8,533 bases of DNA from JACVRW01 sp034664105 (GTDB taxonomy: Bacteria; Actinomycetota; Thermoleophilia; Solirubrobacterales; Thermoleophilaceae): NCBI GenBank assembly GCA_034664105.1, contig JAXDIH010000092.1, positions 1-8,533 on the forward strand, in the 5' to 3' direction. Both the position numbers and the translations under genes were made by a program. Positions 1-5,996 of the stretch are shown piece by piece (position 1 is the first letter of the stretch; every line of letters starts with the position of its first letter). Below the pieces are notes generated by a model. That model was not told the origin of the DNA. It saw only the letters and a list, made by a program, of their open reading frames with translations, and did not search any database.

Positions 1-2095
1 CGCCGGGCTCCACGCCCACCACGACGCCCTCGCCGAAGTTCGCGTGAGTCACGTCGTCGCCCAGCGCGAAGATCGCACCCGGGCCGCTCGGCTCGGGCGG
101 AGTCGCGGTGCCGCTGCCCCATCTGGATGCGGCTTCGCGGCCCACCGGGCCCTGCTCCTCGCGGTCGGTCAGCTCGATCGGGATCTCGTCCACGAAACGG
201 CTGCGCAGGTTCCAGTCGCGGTTGCCGAACAGGGCACGCGTGCGGGCGTAGGTCAGGTACAGCTCGCGCTTGGCGCGCGTGATCCCCACGTACGCGAGCC
301 GGCGCTCCTCTTCGAGGTCGCCGGCCTCGATCGAACGCGAGTGCGGGAACACCCCGTCCTCCATCCCGATGATGAACACGGTGTCGAACTCCAGCCCCTT
401 GGCGTTGTGGAGCGTCATCAGCGTGACCAGCCCCTGCTCGTCCTGCAGGTTGTCCTGCTCGGAGAAGAGCGCGATCTGCTGGAGGAACTCCTCGACAGAC
501 GGCTCCTCGGCGGTGGCGTCGTACTCGCGGGCTACCCCCACCAGCTCCTCGAGGTTCTCCAGCCGCACCTGCGACTCGACGGTGCGCTCGGCCTGCAGCG
601 CCTCGGTGTAGCCGCTCTCCTCGAGCGTCTCGGCCAGCAGCTCGCCCACCCCCGCTCCGCCGTCCACGCGCTCCCGCAGCCGCTCCATCACAGACATGAA
701 GCGCCCGACCGCCTTGACAGCGGCGGTGCCCAGCCCCGGGACCTTCTCCGGCTCGGAGGCGACGTCCCAGACCGGGGCGCCGATCGTGTTCGCGTGACCC
801 ACCAGGCGCGCCTGCGAGGTCTGACCGATGCCGCGGCGGGGCGAGTTGACGACGCGCCCGAACGCCACCGTGTCGCTCTGGTTCACGAGCAGCGTGAGGT
901 ACGCCATCGCGTCCTTGATCTCGGCCCGCTCGTAGAAGCGGGTGCCGCCGATCACCTGGTAGGAGACGCCGTAGCGCACGAGCATGTCCTCGAGCACGCG
1001 GCTCTGGGCGTTGGCGCGGTAGAAGACCGCGATGTCGTCGCGCGAGCCGCCCTGGTCGACCAGGCGCTCGATCTCGGAGACGACGAAGCGCGCCTCGGCG
1101 TGCTCGTCCTCGAGCTCGCGCACGTGCACCGGGTCGCCCTGGCCGAGCTCGGACCAGAGCGACTTGTCCTTGCGCGAGCGGTTGTTCGAGATGACCGCGT
1201 TGGAGGCCTTCAGGATCGTCTGCGTGGAGCGGTAGTTCTGCTCGAGCTTCACGACCGTCGCGTCCGGGAAGTGATCCTCGAAGTCGAGGATGTTGCGGAT
1301 GTCGGCGCCGCGGAAGCGGTAGATCGACTGGTCGTCGTCGCCGACGACGGCCAGGTTGCGGTGCTCCTGACCGAGCAGCCGCAGCCAGCGGTACTGGGCC
1401 TGGTTGGTGTCCTGGTACTCGTCGACCAGCACGTACCGGAACGCGCGCCGGTAGCGGTCGCGCACGTCGTCGAACAGCTCGAACAGGTTCACGCAGCGGA
1501 ACAGCAGGTCGTCGAAGTCCATCGCGTTGGCCGAGTGCAGCCGCTGCTCGTAGAGGTCGTACACGTCAGCGGCGGTCTGCTCGAAGAAGCTGCCGACCTT
1601 GAGCCGGTGCGCCTCGGCGTCGAGCAGCGCGTTCTTGGCGTCCGAGATCTGGCGGCGGATGCCCCGCGCCGGGAAGCGCTTGGGGTCGATGTCCAGCTCG
1701 TCGATGCAGTTCTTGACCAGGCGCATGGAGTCCTGCTCGTCGTAGATCGTGAAGCCGCGCGTGTAGCCGAGCCGCTCGGCGTCGGCACGCAGGATGCGCG
1801 CGCAGGCGGAGTGGAAGGTCATCACCCACATCGCCCGCGCCCGCGGGCCGATCAGCCCCTCCACGCGCTCGCGCATCTCCTGCGCGGCCTTGTTGGTGAA
1901 GGTGATCGCGAGGATCTCACCGGGGCTGGCCTGGCCGGTGCCGACCAGGTGCGCGATCCGGTGGGTCAGGACCCGGGTCTTGCCGGAACCGGCCCCCGCG
2001 AGGATCAGCAGCGGCCCGTCGGTGTGCAGCACGGCCTGACGCTGGGGCTCGTTGAGGCCCTCCAGCAGGCTCTCGGTGGCGACGGGTGTACTCAC
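1..2095 (-). CDS. pcrA: ATP-dependent DNA helicase PcrA/UvrD (superfamily 1A), 3' end outside window
   Basis: A 3'-to-5' SF1A DNA helicase acting in nucleotide excision repair, mismatch repair and clearance of replication and RNA polymerase conflicts. Reading from GTG at 2095, 698 codons are visible and all helicase motifs appear in order: Q motif LNEPQRQAV (res 14-22), Walker A AGAGSGKT (33-40), motif II VDEYQDTN (224-231), motif III GDDDQSIYRFRGAD (252-265), motif IV LEQNYRS (284-290), motif V TLHNAKGLEFD (561-571) and motif VI RRLAYVGITRAKREL (598-612). After a proline/serine-rich linker, the Tudor-like C-terminal segment (GDDVTHANFGEG, about 679-690) has begun when the window ends, so probably only a few dozen residues are missing. 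An in-frame stop at 2126-2128 limits any extension. A TATCCT box 7 nt before the GTG suggests a leaderless start. The gene follows the beta-helix gene by 30 nt on the same strand. Identity is very secure; pcrA versus uvrD naming is a convention. Confidence 0.97.
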   Translation of the reverse strand, partial: MSTPVATESLLEGLNEPQRQAVLHTDGPLLILAGAGSGKTRVLTHRIAHLVGTGQASPGEILAITFTNKAAQEMRERVEGLIGPRARAMWVMTFHSACARILRADAERLGYTRGFTIYDEQDSMRLVKNCIDELDIDPKRFPARGIRRQISDAKNALLDAEAHRLKVGSFFEQTAADVYDLYEQRLHSANAMDFDDLLFRCVNLFELFDDVRDRYRRAFRYVLVDEYQDTNQAQYRWLRLLGQEHRNLAVVGDDDQSIYRFRGADIRNILDFEDHFPDATVVKLEQNYRSTQTILKASNAVISNNRSRKDKSLWSELGQGDPVHVRELEDEHAEARFVVSEIERLVDQGGSRDDIAVFYRANAQSRVLEDMLVRYGVSYQVIGGTRFYERAEIKDAMAYLTLLVNQSDTVAFGRVVNSPRRGIGQTSQARLVGHANTIGAPVWDVASEPEKVPGLGTAAVKAVGRFMSVMERLRERVDGGAGVGELLAETLEESGYTEALQAERTVESQVRLENLEELVGVAREYDATAEEPSVEEFLQQIALFSEQDNLQDEQGLVTLMTLHNAKGLEFDTVFIIGMEDGVFPHSRSIEAGDLEEERRLAYVGITRAKRELYLTYARTRALFGNRDWNLRSRFVDEIPIELTDREEQGPVGREAASRWGSGTATPPEPSGPGAIFALGDDVTHANFGEGVVVGVEPG

Positions 2096-2102
2096 CCTCG
2101 CG

Positions 2103-2108
2103 AGGATA
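2103..2108 (-). promoter_or_regulatory. -10 box TATCCT for pcrA, leaderless-type
   Basis: On the minus strand TATCCT matches the actinobacterial TANNNT -10 consensus and is followed by exactly 7 nt (CGCGAGG) and the GTG start at 2095, so transcription would begin at or next to the start codon. No TTG-type -35 is visible 16-18 bp upstream. The CGAGGG just before GTG is too close to be a good ribosome-binding site. Inference from spacing; three other genes here show the same arrangement. Confidence 0.5.
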
Positions 2109-2125
2109 GAAGCGCGGGCGGAGGC

Positions 2126-3346
2126 CTACCGGCAGAACACGTTGTGGCACTGCGGCGCGTTGCCGTTGCCGCTTGCCGTGTTACCGCCGAGGTCGGTCAC
2201 GCCGGCGACCGCGTCGATGCCCCAGTCGCCGTTGTTCTCGGCCCGGTTGTCCTGGAGCCGGGTGCCGGTGCCGCGCACGTCGAAGCCGTCGTCGTCGTTG
2301 TCGTGCGAGTAGTTGCCCTGCAGCAGCGTGTTCGCGGTGAACGGTCCGACGAAGATGCCATCCGGCTCACCGCTCGTCGAGGGGTCGCTCGGCGCGCCCG
2401 ACGTCTCGTTCCGGAGGATCACGTTGTTGGCGCCCGCGGCGAGCACCAGGTTGCCGGCGGGGCAGCCGCCCACGGTGTTGTCGGCGATTCGGTTGCCGTG
2501 CCCGAAGACGTACAGGCACATCGCGAACTGACCCGCGTCGCCGATCTGGTTGCGGACGAGCCGGTTGTCGTTGCCCTCCACGTCCCACTTGGTGCCGGAC
2601 GAGTCGGCAACCACAAGGGCATCGCTGCCGTCGACGAACAACCCGGAACGGAAGCGGCTGCCCGTCATCCCGCTGGTCCTGATCGTGTTGCTCTCCCCGC
2701 CCCGGAGGGTGATGCCGGAGGTGTTCCCGACGGCGCTGACCTTCCGGATCACCATGAAGCTGGCTCCGGTCGCCACGATCGCCGAGCCCCAAGACGTCAC
2801 TGTCCCGTTGCGGATAGTCACGTCGTCGTGACCGCCGGCGTTGCTGATTGCGAGTGGTGACCCCGAGTCCAGGAAGCCCATCAGGGGACCCCGCAGGGTG
2901 TGCCCGTTGAGGTTGATGTCGATGCCGTCCGCTCCGACGATCAGGCCGTCCGTCGAAAAGGACTCGCAGGTCACGTCGGCGCTCAGCGTGAAGTCCTGGG
3001 TGATCGTGTCGCCACACTCGAGGTTCGGGGTCGTGAACTCCCGGTCCGAGCCGCACCCCGGTCCTCCGCTTTGCTGAGAGTCCTGGGCGCAGACGCGGAA
3101 GTGGTACGAGGTCGAGCGCTGCAGCCCGGTGAGCTTGACGAATACCTGACGCGCCTCGTTCGGCTGCGTGTCGAACGTGGTGTTGTGGGCGCTCGCGGAG
3201 CCGTACGAAGGCGTGGTCCCGTACTCCACCCAGTACTCGACGTCACCGCCGGTGTTGCCGATCACCTCGCCGGAGATGACGGTCCTGGTGCCTGACGAGT
3301 TGACCGTGTCGCCGCCGAGGCCCGTGGCGCAGCCGGACCACACCAT
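2126..3346 (-). CDS. Secreted FN3-like / right-handed parallel beta-helix protein, probable lipoprotein
   Basis: A 406-residue reading from the first standard start (ATG at 3346); the real start is probably 13 codons upstream (see 3347-3385). Two regions are visible. The first is an N-terminal fibronectin type III-like domain (about res 13-107), with the EYGTTPSYG strand, LTGLQRSTSYHFRV and REFTTP. The second is a right-handed parallel beta-helix (about 110-395), opening with CGDTITQDF and DINLNGHTLRG and continuing in Asn-rich rungs such as NDNRLVRNQIG, GNRIADNTVGG and NNVILRNETSG, and ending in the Cys pair CHNVFCR. C111/C127 and C400/C405 could form disulfides, fitting an extracellular protein. 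Beta-helix folds of this type (NosD, pectate-lyase-like) occur in carbohydrate-acting or surface-binding proteins. No catalytic site can be assigned, so function is unknown. The gene begins close behind the ABC permease stop and ends 30 nt before pcrA, but appears to have its own promoter. Confidence 0.85.
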   Translation of the reverse strand: MVWSGCATGLGGDTVNSSGTRTVISGEVIGNTGGDVEYWVEYGTTPSYGSASAHNTTFDTQPNEARQVFVKLTGLQRSTSYHFRVCAQDSQQSGGPGCGSDREFTTPNLECGDTITQDFTLSADVTCESFSTDGLIVGADGIDINLNGHTLRGPLMGFLDSGSPLAISNAGGHDDVTIRNGTVTSWGSAIVATGASFMVIRKVSAVGNTSGITLRGGESNTIRTSGMTGSRFRSGLFVDGSDALVVADSSGTKWDVEGNDNRLVRNQIGDAGQFAMCLYVFGHGNRIADNTVGGCPAGNLVLAAGANNVILRNETSGAPSDPSTSGEPDGIFVGPFTANTLLQGNYSHDNDDDGFDVRGTGTRLQDNRAENNGDWGIDAVAGVTDLGGNTASGNGNAPQCHNVFCR

Positions 3347-3385
3347 TACTACGACGACCCCGAGTGCTGCAAGGACCTTCCGGAT
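3347..3385 (-). other. In-frame upstream extension encoding the missing part of a lipoprotein signal; start codon would be ATC
   Basis: Upstream of ATG 3346 the frame stays open to a TAG at 3395-3397. Translated from 3385 it reads I/M-RKVLAALGVVVV and joins MVWSGCATG. This is a standard signal: a basic n-region (RK), an uninterrupted hydrophobic core and a lipobox-like WSG-C (Trp at -3 is unusual). Starting at ATG 3346 would leave only MVWSG before the Cys, too short for export. No ATG, GTG or TTG exists in the extension; the codon in the expected place is ATC at 3383-3385. Either AUC is used as a rare start, a point change has damaged an ATG, or there is a sequence error. Confidence 0.6.
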
Positions 3386-3391
3386 GGCTGG

Positions 3392-3420
3392 ACCCTACCG
3401 CTACAGGTCGCGCCTCGCAA
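3392..3420 (-). promoter_or_regulatory. Promoter for the beta-helix gene (TTGCGA - 17 bp - TAGGGT)
   Basis: On the minus strand a -35-like TTGCGA (3415-3420) and a -10 TAGGGT (3392-3397) are separated by exactly 17 bp. The -10 is followed by 6 nt (CCAGCC) and then the ATC codon at 3385, so the predicted transcription start falls at the proposed start codon. The promoter overlaps the last codons and stop (3401-3403) of the ABC permease gene. This is the only promoter here with a recognisable -35 as well as a -10. Confidence 0.5.
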
Positions 3421-4258
3421 AGGCTGCCCGGGCGGCCGCGGCCAGCAGCAGCAGGTAGGCCACGCTCCACGGCCACAGCAGGGGGCCGGCCTCCTGCGCG
3501 CCCCCGAAGGGGCCCAGCTGCACGATCAGCGCCGTGTTCCCGCCCACGCTCTCGGTGAGCGAGTTCAGGCCACCCTGGTAGAGCGCCTCGAAGGGCAGCA
3601 CCCAGGAGGCCACCTCGGCCACGTTCTTGAGGGTGTCGACGTTCAGCGCGTCGCCGATCTGGCCGAGCAGTCCGGCGGCCAGCCCCGCGCCGAAGGCCAT
3701 GAACACGGCGATCCCGTTGGCGTTGGCCGACAGGAAGATCGAGCCGAGCAGGGACAGCGCGGCGATCAGGATCACGCCCATGACGAGGCCGAGGCCGGGG
3801 CTCACCGGGTCGGCCGGCCACCAGCCGCCGGATAGCCCGGTGATCACCGTCGCGGCGGTGTAGACGGTCGCGACGTACGCCGCGCACACGCCGGCCGCGG
3901 CGGCGAAGCGGCCGCCGAGCAGCGCGGTGCGACCCAGCGGCCGCACCACCAGCGGCTGGAGCAGCCCGCGCTCGGCGTCGCCGCGTACCGCTCCCAGCGT
4001 CAGGAACACCGCCAGCACGCAGCCCAGGAACAGCGTGGTGAACATCGCCAGGCCGAGCAGCGTCGAGCCGGTGAGCACCTGGTCGTCGACGTTCAGCACC
4101 GCACCAGCCGCCTGGGCGTCGACCGAGTCGAAGGCGGCCTCGGTGCCGATCCCGTAGAGGACCAGGAAGGCCGCCGTGAGCAGCAGCACCACGACGAACA
4201 CCCGCCTGCGGGTGGACTCGCGCAGGGCGTAGCCGGCGATCGCCAGCGCGCCGCTCAC
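3401..4258 (-). CDS. ABC-2 type transporter permease
   Basis: The 285-residue membrane subunit of an ABC transporter, pairing with the ATPase encoded just upstream. About six hydrophobic helices are visible, at roughly res 19-37, 66-91, 115-141, 154-177, 180-200 and 258-279. The cytoplasmic segment after the second helix, RGDAERGLLQPLVVRPLGR (92-110), has the acidic-Gly...PxxR layout typical of ABC-2/NosY-like permeases, where it contacts the ATPase. The start is GTG at 4258, overlapping the ATPase stop by 4 bp (GTGA), so translation is coupled. The substrate cannot be inferred: relatives export drugs, antibiotics, lipids or polysaccharides, or serve copper-enzyme maturation, and no such genes lie nearby. 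With no substrate-binding protein adjacent, an exporter-like role is likelier than uptake. The beta-helix gene downstream has its own apparent promoter, so a functional link with it is not shown. Confidence 0.9.
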   Translation of the reverse strand: MSGALAIAGYALRESTRRRVFVVVLLLTAAFLVLYGIGTEAAFDSVDAQAAGAVLNVDDQVLTGSTLLGLAMFTTLFLGCVLAVFLTLGAVRGDAERGLLQPLVVRPLGRTALLGGRFAAAAGVCAAYVATVYTAATVITGLSGGWWPADPVSPGLGLVMGVILIAALSLLGSIFLSANANGIAVFMAFGAGLAAGLLGQIGDALNVDTLKNVAEVASWVLPFEALYQGGLNSLTESVGGNTALIVQLGPFGGAQEAGPLLWPWSVAYLLLLAAAARAAFARRDL

Positions 4259-5100
4259 GAGGCCGCCACTCCCTCAACCGCCTCGAGGTACGTGTCCTCC
4301 AGCGTCGACGACAGCACTCGCACGCCGTACACGCGCTCGCCCGCCGCGACCAGCTCGGCCACGATCTCCGGCACCTGCTCGCGCATCGCCTCGGGGAACG
4401 CGCGCACGCCGGATTCCAGCTCCACCTCCACCCCACCCGCGCGCGCCAGCTCGGCCGGGCTGCCGCGCGCCACGATGCGGCCGCCGACGAGGATCGCCAC
4501 ACGGTCGCACACGCGCTCGACCTCGCTGAGCAGGTGCGAGTTGAGCAGCACCGCCACGCCGCGCCGCTTGAGCTCGAGCAGGAGGTCGCGCACGATGCGG
4601 CGCCCGACCGGGTCGAGCGCGCTGGTGGGCTCGTCGAGCATCAGCAGCCGCGGGGTCCCCACCAGCGCCTGCGCGATCCCCAGCCGCTGCTGCATGCCCT
4701 TGGACATGGCGCCCACGCGCGTGCCGGCCGCCTCGCTCAGTCCCACCAGCTCGAGCAGCTCCTCGCGCTCGGCCTCCCCGCCCTCGGACCTCGCCAGCCG
4801 CTGGTGCAGGGTGAGCAGCTCGTCGGCGCGCAGCCACTCCGGGAAACGGAACAGCTCGGCCAGGTAGCCGATCGCCGCCCGGGCGTCCGCCGACCCGGCC
4901 GGCTCGCCCGCCACCTGCGCCTCGCCGCCGGACGGCCGCACCAGGCCGCAGGCGATCTTCACAAGCGTGGACTTGCCCGCTCCGTTGGGGCCGAGCAGCC
5001 CCACCAGCTCACCCGGCTGGACCTCGAGATCGACGCCGGCGAGCGCGACGGTGCCGCCGTAGCGCTTGGACAGCTCGCGGCACTCGAAAGCGGCGGGCAC
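4255..5100 (-). CDS. ABC transporter ATP-binding protein
   Basis: The 281-residue nucleotide-binding subunit driving the adjacent permease. Visible motifs: Walker A GPNGAGKST (37-45), signature SKGMQQRL (133-140, replacing LSGGQ), Walker B with catalytic Glu LLMLDEP (152-158), D-loop SALD (160-163) and H-loop His189 in NSHLLSEVERVCDR. The Q-loop position reads GYLAELFRFPEW, with Glu82 where most ABC ATPases have Gln; my recollection is that this occurs in some ABC-2 exporter subfamilies. The C-terminal STLEDTYLEAVEG is typical of NosF/CcmA-like exporter ATPases. The start is GTG at 5100, with no ribosome-binding site but a TACACT box 7 nt upstream, suggesting a leaderless mRNA. The gene is divergent from the Qng1-family gene, with only 23 bp between the start codons, and overlaps the permease by GTGA. 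Confidence 0.95.
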   Translation of the reverse strand: MPAAFECRELSKRYGGTVALAGVDLEVQPGELVGLLGPNGAGKSTLVKIACGLVRPSGGEAQVAGEPAGSADARAAIGYLAELFRFPEWLRADELLTLHQRLARSEGGEAEREELLELVGLSEAAGTRVGAMSKGMQQRLGIAQALVGTPRLLMLDEPTSALDPVGRRIVRDLLLELKRRGVAVLLNSHLLSEVERVCDRVAILVGGRIVARGSPAELARAGGVEVELESGVRAFPEAMREQVPEIVAELVAAGERVYGVRVLSSTLEDTYLEAVEGVAAS

Positions 5101-5107
5101 GCCGGGC

Positions 5108-5113
5108 AGTGTA
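5108..5113 (-). promoter_or_regulatory. -10 box TACACT for the ABC transporter operon, leaderless-type
   Basis: TACACT on the minus strand fits TANNNT and is followed by 7 nt (GCCCGGC) and the GTG start at 5100. No good -35 is seen; its place (about 5131-5136) lies inside the first codons of the divergent Qng1-family gene. No Shine-Dalgarno-like sequence lies between the box and GTG, which supports leaderless initiation. Confidence 0.5.
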
Positions 5114-5115
5114 GG

Positions 5116-5122
5116 AAGGAGG
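5116..5122 (+). promoter_or_regulatory. Shine-Dalgarno AAGGAGG for the Qng1-family gene, unusually close to ATG
   Basis: A near-perfect AAGGAGG ends only 1 nt before ATG 5124, much shorter than the usual 5-9 nt. An overlapping AGGAAGG (5113-5119) gives a 4-nt spacing. The third codon, CTG at 5130, lies 7 nt from AAGGAGG and would be optimally placed if CTG can start translation. The protein differs by only two residues either way. Confidence 0.55.
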
Positions 5123-5123
5123 C

Positions 5124-5996
5124 ATGCAGCTGCTCGAAGAGGTGCGCACGGAATGTCGCTCGATTGCCGAGACGGCCCGCTACATCTCGATCGACCTGGA
5201 CGTCGCGCGCGAGCCCGAAGCAGGGCCGCCCCCGAGCCTCGATCCCGACGCGCATTACCTGGATGGGACGCCCGAGCGCGTCGCCGACCACCTGCTCCAG
5301 CTGGACACGATCAACTTCGGGTCGGGCTGGTGGCCGACGGTGCGCAAGCGACCCGGCCGCTCCGGCTATCTCACGATGGCCGCGGCGATGGCCGACCACG
5401 CGCGGGCGCACGGCCCCTGGACGCCCGGGCAGCTGCGCCAGCTGGACGCGGCCAGCGTGGCCGCCACGCTCGGCCAGGAGCCGGGGCACCCGCTGATGCG
5501 ACTCTTCGCCGAGGCGTTGCGCGACCTGGGCCGCTTCCTGGGCGAGCGATCGGCCCTGGACCTGGTCGAGGAGGCCGGCCGCTCGGCCGAGCGCCTGGCC
5601 ACGCTGCTGGCGCGCGGCATGCGCTTCTTCGACGACCGCGGCTTCTACAAGCGCGCCCAGATCGTCGCCAACGACCTGGCGCTGGCGGGCGTGGCGCAGC
5701 TCGACGATCTCGACCGGCTCACGATCTTCGCCGACAACCTGGTCCCGCACGTCCTGCGGGTGGACGGCGTGCTCCGGTACGACCCCGACCTGGCGAGGCG
5801 CATCGACGCCGGCGAGCTGCTGCCCCAGGGCCAGGCCGAGCGCGAGATCCGAGCCTGTGCGCTGCACGCCTGCGAGCAGCTGGGCGCCCGGGCCGGCGTG
5901 CCGCCGCGCGTGCTCGACATGCGCTTCTGGACCCGCGGGCAGGCGCCCGAGTACAAGGCCATCCCGCGCCACCGGACGCGCAGCGTCTACTACTAG
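5124..5996 (+). CDS. Queuosine 5'-phosphate N-glycosylase/hydrolase (queuosine salvage, Qng1/DUF2419 family)
   Basis: This family cleaves queuosine 5'-monophosphate to free queuine and ribose 5-phosphate, letting a cell reuse queuine for insertion into tRNA wobble position 34 by a tRNA-guanine transglycosylase. Assignment rests on family patterns I recognise along the whole 290 residues: LDTINFGSGWW (60-70), TVRKRPGRSGY (72-82), FYKRAQIVANDL (174-185), LTIFADNLVPHVLR (199-212), GVLRYDPDLARRID (215-228), EIRACAL (241-247), RFWTRGQ (267-273) and the terminal HRTRSVYY (283-290). Length fits a full family member and the protein looks soluble. It is the only plus-strand gene here: it diverges from the ABC ATPase gene with 23 bp between starts and converges on cysE with shared stop bases. 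No tgt, queuine transporter or queuosine-synthesis gene is in the window. Family assignment is firm; the precise substrate in this organism is inferred. Confidence 0.88.
   Translation: MQLLEEVRTECRSIAETARYISIDLDVAREPEAGPPPSLDPDAHYLDGTPERVADHLLQLDTINFGSGWWPTVRKRPGRSGYLTMAAAMADHARAHGPWTPGQLRQLDAASVAATLGQEPGHPLMRLFAEALRDLGRFLGERSALDLVEEAGRSAERLATLLARGMRFFDDRGFYKRAQIVANDLALAGVAQLDDLDRLTIFADNLVPHVLRVDGVLRYDPDLARRIDAGELLPQGQAEREIRACALHACEQLGARAGVPPRVLDMRFWTRGQAPEYKAIPRHRTRSVYY

Noticed and set aside
44..2860. A 938-codon open frame on the plus strand, the longest in the window
   Set aside because: It is antisense to pcrA and most of the beta-helix gene. Its product is Arg/Val/Ala/Leu-rich low-complexity sequence with no family motif, a shadow of GC-rich coding on the other strand, where all helicase motifs are found.
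3243..4502. A 419-codon minus-strand frame across the ABC permease region
   Set aside because: Arg/Gly/Ala-rich shadow in another frame. The permease with six hydrophobic helices occupies the genuine frame.
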